A stretch of DNA of 64,000 bases, taken from Candidatus Symbiopectobacterium sp. 'North America' (GTDB lineage Bacteria > Pseudomonadota > Gammaproteobacteria > Enterobacterales > Enterobacteriaceae). Numbering within the stretch: position 1 is the first letter of the stretch; every line of letters begins with the position of its first letter. Below the pieces are notes generated by a model. The model was not told where the DNA came from. It worked only from the letters and a program-made list of their open reading frames with translations, and searched no databases. The stretch is taken from positions 21,963-85,962 of the forward strand of contig NZ_PEHF01000089.1 of the NCBI RefSeq assembly GCF_015762685.1, in the 5' to 3' direction. This document shows positions 31,560 to 43,878 of the stretch, piece after piece. A program made the translations under genes and the position numbers.

Positions 31560-31756
31560 ACGCTCCTTTTATGATATGTAACATCCCAAAGACAGAGCGT
31601 AAAATGTCAGTTGACGTCTGACGTGTAAATCAGTGAAATACCTTACTAAAGCGCCAATTCAATTATTATCAGCAAGTTATAAAATATATTTTTTATTATC
31701 TTTTGGGATACATTATTGTTTTTTTTAAATAAATGAACAATACGACAAGATATTAT

Positions 31757-31790
31757 GCAAAAAAAACGGCAGATGATGTCATCTACCGTT
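31757..31790 (-). terminator. Intrinsic terminator of the tRNA-Pro gene
   Basis: Read on the minus strand, ACGGTAGATGA pairs with TCATCTGCCGT and is followed by a run of eight T. It lies about 48 bases downstream of the tRNA 3' end. Confidence 0.8.
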
Positions 31791-31837
31791 TTCTTATCGT
31801 GTCGTCTGAAAATAATCAGACAAAACGGAGGGAAATT

Positions 31838-31914
31838 TGGTCGGATAGAGAGGATTTGAACCTCCGACCCACACGTCCCGAACGTGTTGCGCTACCAGGC
31901 TGCGCTACTCGCCG
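31838..31914 (-). tRNA. proK: tRNA-Pro (anticodon CGG), acceptor stem mispaired
   Basis: 77 bases including encoded CCA. D arm GCGC..GCGC, anticodon stem ACACG/CGTGT with loop TTCGGGA (anticodon CGG), T arm GGAGG TTCAAAT CCTCT. C1:G72 is the proline identity pair. The acceptor strands CGGCGAG and CTATCCG pair except at 4:69 (C:U) and 5:68 (G:A), two adjacent mismatches. Neighbouring eptB is the same neighbour as for E. coli proK. It decodes CCG; tRNA-Pro(UGG) could cover CCG if this one fails. Confidence 0.9.
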
Positions 31915-32020
31915 AATGCGGGGCGCATCTTACTGCGCCCTCCAAAAAGCGTCAATCCCTTTTTGATAAAAGAGCACGCTCGGCGCGTGGTTGACGCGAA
32001 AATGCACAGCCCCTCTCGCA

Positions 32021-33613
32021 TCAACGCGACGGTAACGCACACCAGTTATTGCTGGCGTTAATACCACCGTCGGTCGAACAATAGCCCAGGCAGCCCAATA
32101 TGGAATCAAACAACGCTTCATGGCGATAGGGAGCCCCCACACGCTGCTGCGCTTTCAGTTGTTCAAACAGCTGCGTATTTTGCGGCTGTGCCAGAAACTT
32201 GTCTGATGCCCACACCAGCATTGGCGAGCGGAACTGTTCCGGCGGCGCAACGTCACGTGGTGTGCCGTGCAAATGGTAGTTCTCGTCAATCGATTCACCG
32301 TGATCTGAGGCATAAAACACCAGCGCTTTCTTGTCACGCACCTGATCCAACACCTTTTTAATAAAGGTGTCGGTGTACAACACACTGTTATCAAACGCGT
32401 TAATCAGTTGCTCACGTGAGCAGGAGGCATCAACCCCCATACATTCAGGCTGATAGCGCATCGAATAGAGATAATGGGAGCCTTTGGTGTGCAACACGAT
32501 CAAATGCTTACCCTTGGGATAACGCGCTAATGACCCCTTCACCTCATCGACCAATAGCATATCGTCAACAGATTTGCCTTCATTACGCTCTTCGGAAGCG
32601 ATCATTTCGCGGAATGAGTAGTTGTTGGCATTAATGCTGTTATAAAACCAGACCTCACTTTGTATCGCAAAAAGTTCTGAGGTGAAGCCCAGTGAACTCA
32701 CGAACATGCAGCGCATGGAGAGTTTGGTTGAGGTATCACAAGACTGACCCCGGAACGCCACCAGATTACGCTCTTTTGACAGTTGCGGTGTGGTATCACG
32801 CTGATAACCGAGCAGCCCCATATGATCCCAGCGGGCCGTCTCCCCCAAGATAAAAACCACATAGGTATCCTCAATGCCAGCGGGGGCTATATAGGTAAAA
32901 TTTTGGGCGGGGTCGAACAGCTCCGCCGCATCCTGACTTTCATCATATTGCGTGTAAGCGAACAACCCCAACGCCGAGATCCAGTTGGATGGCAAATACG
33001 AGTGCGCAATAACACCGCCATAGCTGGGCAAATCGACATTGGTTCGTTTTTCCATGCGCTTTTGCTCGGTCTCCATATACTCCATGGTGCCCCATACCAA
33101 CGCGACAACAGCCAGCAGGATTGACACGGGTTTAATACGTTTCCCTGGCGTTTTTAATTGTTCGATAAGGGTATTGCGCAAATCGGCCTTCCAGATGATC
33201 GCCAAAGGTATGGCGCTGACGCACAGCGTCCAGACCATAAATCGTCAGCCAATCACCTCCTTTGACAAATCAATATCCGTGGTCATCACCGCAGCAATTA
33301 TCCCGTAACCAATAACCACATTAAAAAACGTCATGTAGTAACTGGTGGCAACAGAAACCAACACTAATAGTGAGGCGATAAATCGGTAGAAATAACGACC
33401 ACCCAGAGAGATCAACCGCATCAGAAAAAAGGTAAACAGCACGCTGAGCGATAATTCAATCAGCGCGGGCAGGAATTTGGTAAGAGCAGATCCAGCAGGA
33501 GAAGCGACATCATCGAAGCGGCGATAATAGACGGAGGCGTTGAGAAACAATCCAATATACACGGCGAGAAACAACAATAAAGCAGACAGTGAAAAAGAGG
33601 TAATCACCGACAT
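32021..33613 (-). pseudogene. eptB: Kdo2-lipid A phosphoethanolamine transferase, single opal
   Basis: Inner-membrane sulfatase-fold enzyme that adds phosphoethanolamine to the outer Kdo of LPS. Five N-terminal helices (for example LPALIELSLSVLFTFFLMRL), then a periplasmic domain with VFILGETARWDHMGL, the nucleophilic threonine region SCDTSTKLSMRCMFV, and the metal motif YASDHGESIDENYHLHGTP. TGA at 33245-33247 between helix 4 and helix 5 (EVIG-stop-RFMVW) interrupts it; otherwise open for 530 codons against 563 in E. coli. Adjacent to proK as in E. coli. Confidence 0.85.
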
Positions 33614-35035
<1,422 letters not shown>

Positions 35036-35088
35036 CATCACTTTCAGTATGATGCGCAGTCATTTTATTTCCTGTGGAGTAGCACATT

Positions 35089-35364
35089 ATGGCACGCGTA
35101 ACTGTTCAAGACGCTGTTGAGAAAATTGGTAACCGTTTTGACCTGGTGTTGGTCGCTGCTCGCCGCGCCCGCCAGATGCAAGCAGGCGGAAAAGATCCGC
35201 TGGTCCCTGAAGAGAACGACAAATACACCGTGATTGCGCTGCGCGAAATCGAAGAAGGCCTGATCAACAACCAGATTCTGGATGTGCGTGAGCGTCAGGA
35301 ACAGCAAGAGCAAGAAGCCGCAGAGATCCAGGCGGTCACCGCGATTGCTGAAGGTCGTCGTTAA
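35089..35364 (+). CDS. rpoZ: RNA polymerase omega subunit
   Basis: 91 residues, [20 protein letters not shown], then [20 protein letters not shown]. The family length and residues are conserved. It assists beta-prime folding and ppGpp binding at site 1. It lies 53 bases after gmk and 18 before spoT. Intact. Confidence 0.97.
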   Translation: MARVTVQDAVEKIGNRFDLVLVAARRARQMQAGGKDPLVPEENDKYTVIALREIEEGLINNQILDVRERQEQQEQEAAEIQAVTAIAEGRR

Positions 35365-35382
35365 TCTCGCTACGGGTCGCCC

Positions 35383-37485
35383 TTGTATATCTTCGAAAGC
35401 CTCAATCTGCTGATACAGCGCTATCTGCCGGAAGACCAGATCAAGCGCCTTCAGCAGGCTTATATTGTTGCACGTGATGCTCACGAGGGGCAGACTCGCT
35501 CCAGCGGTGAACCTTACATCACCCATCCCGTCGCTGTTGCCGGCATTTTGGCGGAGATGCGTCTTGACTATGAGACGCTGATGGCCGCGCTGTTGCATGA
35601 CACCATCGAAGATACCCCCACCACCTACCAGGATATTGAACAACAATTCGGCAAGAGCGTCGCCGAACTGGTAGATGGCGTCTCGAAGCTGGACAAGCTG
35701 AAATTCCGCGATAAGAAAGAAGCGCAGGCCGAGAACTTCCGCAAGATGATTATGGCGATGGTGCAGGACATCCGAGTCATTCTCATCAAACTGGCTGACC
35801 GCACGCATAACATGCGCACTCTGGGCTCGCTGCGTCCTGACAAGCGTCGCCGCATTGCGCGTGAAACGCTGGAAATTTACAGCCCGCTGGCGCACCGTTT
35901 GGGTATTCATCATCTGAAAACCGAGTTGGAAGAGCTGGGTTTTGAGGCGCTGTATCCAAACCGTTATCGTGTGATCAAGGAAGTGGTCAAAGCCGCGCGC
36001 GGCAACCGCAAGGAAATGATTCAAAAAATCCTTTCCGAAATCGAAGGGCGGTTGAACGAAGCAGACATTCCCTGTCGCGTCAGCGGACGTGAAAAACACC
36101 TCTATTCCATCTACTGCAAGATGCACCTGAAAGAACAGCGTTTCCATTCCATCATGGATATCTACGCGTTTCGGGTGATCGTTAAAGAGCTGGATACCTG
36201 CTATCGCGTGCTCGGACAGGTGCACAGCCTGTACAAACCGCGTCCTGGCCGCGTCAAAGATTACATCGCCATTCCGAAGGCGAACGGCTACCAATCGCTG
36301 CATACCTCGTTGATTGGGCCGCGCGGCGTGCCGGTCGAGGTACAGATCCGTACCGAAGACATGGACCAGATGGCCGAAATGGGTGTGGCGGCGCATTGGG
36401 CGTACAAAGAAGGTGAAAGCAGCACCACGGCACAGGTCCGTGCTCAGCGCTGGATGCAGAGCCTGCTGGAACTGCAACAAAGTGCGGGCAGCTCGTTCGA
36501 GTTTATCGAGAGCGTCAAATCCGATCTCTTCCCCGATGAAATGTACGTGTTCACCCCGGAAGGGCGCATTATCGAGCTACCGGCTGGCGCGACACCGGTC
36601 GATTTTGCCTACGCGGTACATACGGATATCGGACATGCCTGCGTCGGCGCACGCGTCGACAGACAGCCCTACCCGCTCTCTCAATCGCTCAGCAGTGGGC
36701 AGACGGTGGAGATCATTACCGCACCCGGCGCACGCCCCAATGCGGCATGGTTAAACTTTGTCGTCAGTTCGCGCGCTCGCGCCAAGATTCGCCAAATGCT
36801 GAAGAATCTCAAGCGTGACGATTCGGTGAGCCTGGGGCGTCGTTTATTGAATCATGCTTTGGGTAATGGCAGAAAACTCAGCGATATTCCACAAACCAGC
36901 ATCCAGCTTGAGTTGGATCGCATGAAACTCACCTCGCTGGATGACCTTCTGGCAGAGATTGGCCTCGGTAACGCCATGAGCATCGTCGTAGCGAAAAACC
37001 TGTTGGATGAGCAGCCGTTACAGCAAGAGCACACCGGTTTGCGCAAGCTGCCGATCAAAGGCGCAGATGGCGTATTGATTACGTTCGCCAAATGCTGCCG
37101 CCCGATCCCCGGTGACCCGATTGTGGCGCACGTCAGCCCCGGTAAAGGTTTGGTGGTTCACCATGAGTCTTGTCGAAATATTCGTGGCTACCAGAAAGAG
37201 CCAGAAAAATTCATGGCTGTCGAGTGGGATAAGGTTACCGAACAAGAGCTTATCGCTGAGATTAAAGTCGACATGTTCAACCATCAGGGGGCATTGGCCA
37301 ACCTGACCGCAGCGATTAATGCCGCCAACTCCAATATTCAGAGCATCAATACGGAAGAGCGGGATGGTCGTGTGTATAGCGCCTTTATCCGTTTGACCAC
37401 GCGCGATCGGGTACATCTGGCTAACGTCATGCGCAAAATCCGCGTGATGCCGAATGTCATCAAAGTGACCCGTAATCGCAACTGA
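35383..37485 (+). CDS. spoT: Bifunctional (p)ppGpp synthase/hydrolase SpoT
   Basis: 700 residues with a TTG start, as in E. coli. Domains: HD hydrolase (HDTIEDTP near residue 72), synthetase-like domain (about 200-360, KDYIAIPKANGYQSLHTSLI), TGS (about 390-450, VFTPEGRIIELPAGATPVDF), then zinc-finger/CC region (TFAKCCRPIPGDPIVAH) and ACT (MFNHQGALANLTAAINAANS). No lesion seen. SpoT is the main ppGpp hydrolase during nutrient stress. Retained in full despite heavy decay nearby. Confidence 0.97.
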   Translation: MYIFESLNLLIQRYLPEDQIKRLQQAYIVARDAHEGQTRSSGEPYITHPVAVAGILAEMRLDYETLMAALLHDTIEDTPTTYQDIEQQFGKSVAELVDGVSKLDKLKFRDKKEAQAENFRKMIMAMVQDIRVILIKLADRTHNMRTLGSLRPDKRRRIARETLEIYSPLAHRLGIHHLKTELEELGFEALYPNRYRVIKEVVKAARGNRKEMIQKILSEIEGRLNEADIPCRVSGREKHLYSIYCKMHLKEQRFHSIMDIYAFRVIVKELDTCYRVLGQVHSLYKPRPGRVKDYIAIPKANGYQSLHTSLIGPRGVPVEVQIRTEDMDQMAEMGVAAHWAYKEGESSTTAQVRAQRWMQSLLELQQSAGSSFEFIESVKSDLFPDEMYVFTPEGRIIELPAGATPVDFAYAVHTDIGHACVGARVDRQPYPLSQSLSSGQTVEIITAPGARPNAAWLNFVVSSRARAKIRQMLKNLKRDDSVSLGRRLLNHALGNGRKLSDIPQTSIQLELDRMKLTSLDDLLAEIGLGNAMSIVVAKNLLDEQPLQQEHTGLRKLPIKGADGVLITFAKCCRPIPGDPIVAHVSPGKGLVVHHESCRNIRGYQKEPEKFMAVEWDKVTEQELIAEIKVDMFNHQGALANLTAAINAANSNIQSINTEERDGRVYSAFIRLTTRDRVHLANVMRKIRVMPNVIKVTRNRN

Positions 37486-37559
37486 TCGCCATCGTACCAG
37501 TGATAGCCCTGACGATCCCGGTCGCACAAATGGTATCGGGATAACTCAAGAGACATCTT

Positions 37560-38252
37560 ATGACACCAGAACGCTACGCCCACATCCAAGAGATGCTGAC
37601 CAGCCGTCAACCTGATTTGACGGTGTGTATGGAGCAGGTGCACAAACCCCACAATATTTCCGCTGTGATTCGTACCGCCGATGCCGTTGGCGTCCACGAA
37701 GTCCACGCCGTTTGGCACACCAGCCGCACGCGTACACTGGTGTCATCAGCAGCAGGCAGCAACAGTTGGGTACAGGTCAAAACACATCGCACCATCGCCG
37801 ATGCCGTCTCGCATTTAAAAACGCAAGGCATGCAGATTCTGGCGACCAACCTGTCAGCCAAGGCGGTCGATTTTCGTGAAGTCGATTACACGCGACCGAC
37901 CTGCATCCTGCTCGGTCAGGAAAAAACCGGCATCACGCAGGAAGCACTCGCGCTGGCCGACCAGGACATCATCATTCCGATGATCGGCATGGTGCAATCC
38001 CTGAACGTATCGGTCGCTTCTGCGCTGATCCTTTACGAAGCCCAACGCCAACGTCAAAACGCGGGTATGTACCAGTGTGAAGCGGGCATGCTTGATGACG
38101 ATGAGCAACAGCGCTTGCTGTTCGAAGGAGGCTATCCGGTGCTGGCGCGCGTAGCGACGCGGAAAAAACTCCCCCGCCCGAGCATCGACAATCAGGGCCA
38201 GATCATTGCCGACACGGCATGGTGGGCAGCCATGCAATCCGCCGCCGAATAG
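37560..38252 (+). CDS. trmH: tRNA (guanosine(18)-2'-O)-methyltransferase
   Basis: 230 residues, one more than E. coli TrmH. SPOUT fold with motifs NISAVIRTADAVG, CILLGQEKTGI and SLNVSVASALILYEAQRQR, the last forming the trefoil knot. It methylates G18 in the D-loop of tRNAs using SAM. Twelve bases separate it from recG. Intact. Confidence 0.96.
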   Translation: MTPERYAHIQEMLTSRQPDLTVCMEQVHKPHNISAVIRTADAVGVHEVHAVWHTSRTRTLVSSAAGSNSWVQVKTHRTIADAVSHLKTQGMQILATNLSAKAVDFREVDYTRPTCILLGQEKTGITQEALALADQDIIIPMIGMVQSLNVSVASALILYEAQRQRQNAGMYQCEAGMLDDDEQQRLLFEGGYPVLARVATRKKLPRPSIDNQGQIIADTAWWAAMQSAAE

Positions 38253-38263
38253 CGAGAGCACCA

Positions 38264-40348
38264 ATGAAAAGCCACCTGCTGAATAACCAACCGGTGAACA
38301 CCCTCACGGGGGTCGGTGCCAGTCAGACGGCTAAACTCGCGCGCCTCGGGTTGGAAACCGTGCAGGACGTGTTGCTGCACCTGCCGCTGCGTTACGAAGA
38401 TCGCACCCACCTCTACGCCATTGGCGACCTGCTGCCCGGTATCTATGCCACCGTGGAAGGTGACGTGTTGCGCAACGATATCGTCTTTGGACGCAAACGT
38501 ATGCTGACCTGCCAAATCAGCGACAGCAGCGGCGTGCTGACGATGCGCTTCTTCAACTTCAATGCCACAATGAAAAATAGCTTGGCTCCAGGCCAGCACG
38601 TTATCGCCTACGGTGAAATCAAACGAGGCAAGAATGGTGCAGAAATTATCCACCCAGAATACCGCGTACAGGGCGATGCACAGCAACCGGTGGAATTACA
38701 GGCCTCACTGACGCCGGTTTACCCAACAACGGAAGGAGTGCGTCAAGCCACGCTGCGCAAGTTGACCGATCAGGCGCTGGAGCGTCTGGATGCACAACCG
38801 ATAGAAGAGTTGCTGCCGCAGGAGCTAAGCCGCGGCATGATTGGGCTGCCTGAAGCGTTACATACTTTGCACCGTCCCCCGGCAGGCACGCAACTGAATG
38901 AGCTTGAGCACGGCAAACACCCGGCACAAGTGCGTCTAATCATGGAAGAGCTGCTGGCGCATCACTTAAGCATGCTGGCGGTACGCGCCGGTGCGCAGCG
39001 CCATCGCGCCCTTGCACTGCACGCACAGGACGAATTAAAAACGCGACTGTTGGCCGCCCTCCCGTTCGTGCTGACTCAGGCACAAACCCGCGTCATTAAC
39101 GACATTGAAGCCGACATGGAGAAACCGTTCCCCATGATGCGTCTGGTTCAAGGGGATGTCGGCTCCGGAAAAACGCTGGTGGCAGCCATGACGGCACTGC
39201 GCGCCATCGCTAACGGCAAACAGGTGGCGTTAATGGCACCCACCGAGCTGCTCGCGGAACAACACGCCATCAACTTTCGTCATTGGTTTGAGCCCCTTGG
39301 CATTGAGGTGGGCTGGCTGGCCGGCAAGCAAAAGGGCAAAGCCCGCGTTGCGCAAGAAGAGGCCATCGCCAATGGTCAGGTCAGTATGATCGTGGGTACG
39401 CACGCTATTTTTCAGCAGCAAGTGCAATTTAGTGGGCTTTCGCTGGTGATCATCGATGAACAACACCGCTTTGGTGTGCATCAACGGCTAGCCTTGTGGG
39501 AAAAAGGGGTGGAACAGGGCTTTCACCCTCACCAGTTGATCATGACAGCAACACCAATCCCACGCACGCTGGCGATGACTGCCTATGCCGACCTGGATAC
39601 GTCGGTCATCGATGAGCTGCCGCCGGGCAGAACGCCAGTGACAACGGTCGCCATCCCCGATTCTCGCCGTGAGGATATTATCACCCGCGTCGATCGTGCC
39701 TGTCGGGAAGAAGGGCGACAGGCCTATTGGCTCTGCACGCTGATTGAAGAGTCCGACCTGCTGGAAGCACAAGCCGCTGAAGCTACCTGCGAAGGACTAA
39801 AGGCCGCACTGCCAGGTCTGCGAATTGGATTGGTACACGGCCGGATGAAAGCGCAAGAGAAGCAGGCGGTGATGCAGGCGTTCAAACAGGGCGAACTGCA
39901 ACTGCTGGTGGCAACCACGGTCATCGAAGTGGGGGTGGATGTGCCCAACGCCAGCCTGATGATCGTCGAAAACCCAGAGCGGCTGGGCCTGGCACAATTG
40001 CACCAGTTGCGCGGTCGCGTCGGACGCGGTGCCATCGCCTCCCACTGCGTGTTGCTCTATAAGACGCCGCTAAGTAAAACTGCACAACAACGCTTGCAGG
40101 TGATGCGCGACAGCAACGACGGTTTCGTTATTGCGCAACGGGATTTAGAGATTCGCGGTCCCGGCGAACTGCTGGGTACGCGGCAAACCGGCAGCGCCGA
40201 GTTTAAAGTGGCGGATTTACTGCGCGATCAGGCACTGATCCCCGAAGTACAGCGCGTGGCTCGTCACCTTCATGCACACTATCCAGAACATGCCAAAGCG
40301 CTGATTGAACGTTGGTTACCGGAGCGGGTGCGCTATACCAATGCCTAG
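38264..40348 (+). CDS. recG: ATP-dependent DNA helicase RecG
   Basis: 694 residues, E. coli 693. Start set at MKSHLLNNQ to match the family. Wedge/OB domain (residues about 60-150), helicase domain 1 with GDVGSGKTLVAAMTAL and IIDEQHRFGVHQRL, domain 2 with VGVDVPNASLMIVENPERLG and QLRGRVGRG. Regresses stalled replication forks. gltS, which follows it in E. coli, is missing; xanP comes next. Intact. Confidence 0.97.
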   Translation: MKSHLLNNQPVNTLTGVGASQTAKLARLGLETVQDVLLHLPLRYEDRTHLYAIGDLLPGIYATVEGDVLRNDIVFGRKRMLTCQISDSSGVLTMRFFNFNATMKNSLAPGQHVIAYGEIKRGKNGAEIIHPEYRVQGDAQQPVELQASLTPVYPTTEGVRQATLRKLTDQALERLDAQPIEELLPQELSRGMIGLPEALHTLHRPPAGTQLNELEHGKHPAQVRLIMEELLAHHLSMLAVRAGAQRHRALALHAQDELKTRLLAALPFVLTQAQTRVINDIEADMEKPFPMMRLVQGDVGSGKTLVAAMTALRAIANGKQVALMAPTELLAEQHAINFRHWFEPLGIEVGWLAGKQKGKARVAQEEAIANGQVSMIVGTHAIFQQQVQFSGLSLVIIDEQHRFGVHQRLALWEKGVEQGFHPHQLIMTATPIPRTLAMTAYADLDTSVIDELPPGRTPVTTVAIPDSRREDIITRVDRACREEGRQAYWLCTLIEESDLLEAQAAEATCEGLKAALPGLRIGLVHGRMKAQEKQAVMQAFKQGELQLLVATTVIEVGVDVPNASLMIVENPERLGLAQLHQLRGRVGRGAIASHCVLLYKTPLSKTAQQRLQVMRDSNDGFVIAQRDLEIRGPGELLGTRQTGSAEFKVADLLRDQALIPEVQRVARHLHAHYPEHAKALIERWLPERVRYTNA

Positions 40349-40547
40349 CGCCCTAGGTGAGACGGAGAAAAAAGGTAGCAAATAACCCTTGTAGTGCAGC
40401 ATGCGTATATAAAGATCCCCTATCCGCGAAGCATTAAATTGCTCGTCGCCCCGATAAAAAATCGACTTTTTTTCACACATCGATAACGAGGTATTCAAAA
40501 AATCTCTACCGTCATCAGACATGACACAAGATTGTTTTATAATCGCT

Positions 40548-40563
40548 CCGCAAACGATTGCTT
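40548..40563. promoter_or_regulatory. PurR operator upstream of xanP
   Basis: CCGCAAACGATTGCTT matches the 16-base PurR consensus ANGCAANCGNTTNCNT at all fixed positions but the first. It lies directly downstream of a TATAAT -10 (40538-40543) and about 55 bases before the xanP start, so purine repression of the permease is expected. Confidence 0.65.
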
Positions 40564-40617
40564 TTGCAAGGTAGATCATTAAAATGCCCTCTTTGCCGTT
40601 TCAGGACGCTCTTGATT

Positions 40618-42012
40618 ATGACTACCACCACCACGGAACTGCCCCAAACGGAGACGGCAACTGCTGCGCCCCGTAACAGTGAATTGATTTATCGTCTGGA
40701 AGACAGACCACCGTTAGCGCAAACGTTGTTTGCCGCCAGCCAGCATCTTCTGGCTATGTTTGTGGCGGTGATTACCCCAGCCCTGCTGATCTGCCAGGCA
40801 CTTGGTTTGCCCGCGCAGGATACCCAGCACATCATCAGCATGTCGCTGTTTGCTTCAGGCCTGGCGTTCATTCTGCAAATTAAAACCTGGGGTCCGGTAG
40901 GATCGGGGTTACTTTCTATTCAGGGCACCAGCTTTAACTTTGTTACCCCGTTAATCATGGGTGGTCTGGCGCTGAAAAATGGCGGTGCCGATGTGCCCAC
41001 CATGATGGCCGCACTGTTCGGCACTCTGATGGTGGCGTCTTTCACTGAAATCATCCTTTCCCGCTTCCTGCATCTGGCGCGCCGCATCATTACGCCGCTG
41101 GTCTCCGGCGTGGTCGTGATGATTATCGGCCTGTCGCTGATTCAGGTGGGATTAACATCGATCGGCGGCGGCTTTGCTGCTATGAACGATCACACCTTCG
41201 GTGCCCCCAAAAATCTGGCACTGGCCGCCATCGTCCTGTTGGTTATCATCCTGTTGAACCGCCAGCGCAACCCCTACCTGCGCGTCGCCTCTCTGGTGAT
41301 CGCCATGGCGGTCGGGTATTTTGCCGCTTGGGCGATGGGCATGCTGCCGCAAGACACGTCGGCCACGCACACTTCAGCGATCATGATCCCGACACCGCTC
41401 TATTATGGCCTCGGCTTTGACTGGAATCTGCTTATTCCGCTGATGCTGGTGTTTATGGTGACCTCATTGGAAACCATCGGTGATATCACCGCCACCTCCG
41501 ACGTTTCCGAGCAGCCAGTTAGCGGCCCGCTTTACATGAAGCGCCTGAAAGGCGGCGTATTGGCTAACGGCATGAACTCCTGCCTGTCCGCCATTTTCAA
41601 CACCTTCACTAACTCATGCTTCAGCTAGAACAACGGCGTGATTCAGCTTACCGGAGTTGCCAGCCGCTACGTGGGTTTTGTGGTCGCACTGATGCTGATC
41701 GTGCTGGGCCTGTTCCCGGCGGTCAGCGGCTTTGTGCAGCACATTCCTGAACCGGTACTGGGCGGCGCGACCATCGTGATGTTCGGTACCATTGCAGCCT
41801 CTGGCGTGCGTATTGTCTCGCGCGAGCCGCTTAACCGCCGCGCCATCATGATCATTGCACTGTCGCTGGCTGTCGGATTGGGCGTATCACAGCAGCCGTT
41901 GATTCTGCAATTCGCACCGGATTGGCTGAAAACCCTGCTTTCTTCCGGCATTGCCGCTGGGGGTATTACCGCGATTGTTCTTAATCTTGTCTTCCCGCAC
42001 GAAGAAAAATAA
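40618..42012 (+). pseudogene. xanP: Xanthine permease, single amber
   Basis: NCS2-family xanthine:H+ symporter. Both halves are complete ([40 protein letters not shown]). TAG at 41626-41628 replaces the glutamine of [15 protein letters not shown]. That glutamine and the following asparagine lie in the NCS2 signature, so even suppressed forms may be impaired. 464 codons, as in E. coli (463). Otherwise no damage: a very recent loss or an amber-suppressed gene. SD and start ATG at MTTTTTELP are assigned by similarity in position. Confidence 0.9.
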
Positions 42013-42051
42013 AACCAGGCAGAGGCAATAGCGTCCAACTTGGGTATGATA

Positions 42052-42087
42052 AAACGGCCAGTGTGGAAACACTGGCCGTTTTTTATT
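42052..42087 (+). terminator. Strong intrinsic terminator after xanP
   Basis: AACGGCCAGTGT and ACACTGGCCGTT pair with a GGAA loop, followed by TTTTATTG. Forty bases after the xanP stop. Confidence 0.9.
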
Positions 42088-42173
42088 GTCTGTAACCACG
42101 GTTAAGTATTGAGACCCAGGAAGAATTGCGGCATAACACAATTACTCACGATGACAAGGCATGGACTGATACG

Positions 42174-43867
42174 ATGAAATTTCTCGGAAAACTACTGCTC
42201 ACCTTGCTGTTGCTAGCCCTGTTGGCACTGGTCATCGTTTACGTTGTGTTGCAAACCCACAGGGCCGCAAACCGCGTCACTTCCTGGGTAAATGACAATA
42301 CCGACTACCAGTTAACGCTGGGAAAAATCGAGCATAGCTGGTCAGAAGCCGACCATATCGTGTTCAGCGATGTCACCTTTGGCGTCAAAGGGCAGCCGTT
42401 GACCCTGGCGGCACGTAAAATATCCTTTGGTTTAAGCGCACGCCAACTGACAGAACCGAGCCACTTTGCCAGCCTGGAACTGGAAGGCGGTACCTTAAAT
42501 CTGCTGCCTGGCAACAGCATTGCCGTTCCGTTCATGGCCGATGTGCTGCAATTGCGCACCATGGCGCTGCAATCACAAGACGGTGATTGGTTGCTGAACG
42601 GGCAGCAAATTAACGGTGGCATCACCCCCTAGCAGCCAGAGCAAGGGCATCTGCTCGGCACGCAGGGTAATTTTCAACTCAGCGCTCGTTCGCTGCGTCT
42701 CAATGACGTTCCCGCCAGCCAGGTGCTAATTCAGGGTGAAATCAACAACAACCAGCTCACGTTAACCAATTTTGGTGCAGACGTTGCGGGCGGTCAGTTA
42801 ACCGGTAATGCCCGACGTGCAGAAGATGCCAGTTGGCAGGTGGATAACCTGCGCCTGAGCAATGTGCGTTTACAAACCACAAAATCGCTGGAAGATTTCT
42901 GGCAGCCGGTGGCCGAACTGCCTTCGATAGCGGTTTCCCGCTTCGATATGGTGGATGCCCGTATTGAAGGGCCCGGCTGGGCGTTTAGCGATCTCGACGT
43001 CACGTTGCAAAATATCACCTTCCGCCAGCACAGTTGGGAAAGCGACGACGGCACGCTGTCGTTTAATGCCAGCGACATCGTCAACGGAAGCATGCACCTG
43101 ATTGACCCTATTGTTAACCTTGCCGTTTCGCCGCAAGGGGTGGCTATCAAACAGTTTACTACCCGCTGGGAAGGCGGTTTGATGCGCACCGATGGCATGT
43201 GGACGCGCAATAAGCACCGTCTGACCTTGAATGAAGTCGTGGTCGCAGGGATGGAGTATACCCTGCCCATGGACTGGCGTGAGCGCTGGCAGAAGACATT
43301 ACCGGACTGGCTGAGCGATGTTGAGGTGAAGAAGTTCCGCGCTAACCGCAACCTGCTCATCGACATCAACCCGGATTTCCCGTTCCAGCTCACCGCGCTG
43401 GATGGCTACGGCAATAATCTGTTGCTGGCGCGTCAGCACCAGTGGGGCGTTTGGCAGGGCACACTGAACCTGAACGCCAGAGATGCCACCTTCAACAAAA
43501 TCGATGTGCGCCGCCCTTCTCTCGCGCTAAACGCCGGCGATGCGCAAATAGCCATTACCGAACTGAGTGCATTTACGCAACGTGGTCTGCTCGAGGCGCA
43601 GGCCACTATTGAGCAGCAGCCAGGCAGGGCGTTCACGTTGTCATTAAACGGGCGTTCAGTGCCAATGGATACCCTGACACACTGGGCTGGCAAACGTCTG
43701 AGACCCTGCCCAGCGCCGACAGCAATCTGCAACTGCGTTTAACGGGAAATCTGGCCGCCAACACTCCGCTTAAACCGACGTTGAACGGTCTGTTACAGGG
43801 GACCACCAGCGATGGCACCGGCGTAAGGCAGCAGATTCAACACGGTGAAGTGAGCAGCGCGCATTAA
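42174..43867 (+). pseudogene. yicH: AsmA-family protein YicH, amber stop and frameshift
   Basis: Inner-membrane anchored AsmA-like protein: one N-terminal helix (MKFLGKLLLTLLLLALLALV), then long periplasmic beta-rich region. TAG at 42630-42632 after GGITP; frameshift near 43690 (HWAGKR versus ..SETLPSADSNLQLRL). The C-terminus at 43867 meets the convergent fabY. About 564 codons, as in E. coli YicH (569). Its role in lipid transport or outer-membrane homeostasis is family inference. Confidence 0.85.
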
Positions 43868-43878
43868 TGACCGTACCG

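Noticed and set aside
31838..31914. tRNA-Pro as an integration site
   Set aside because: No integrase or direct repeat of the tRNA 3' end was found nearby.
35065..36480. A 471-codon open frame opposite rpoZ-spoT
   Set aside because: Antisense shadow of intact core genes.
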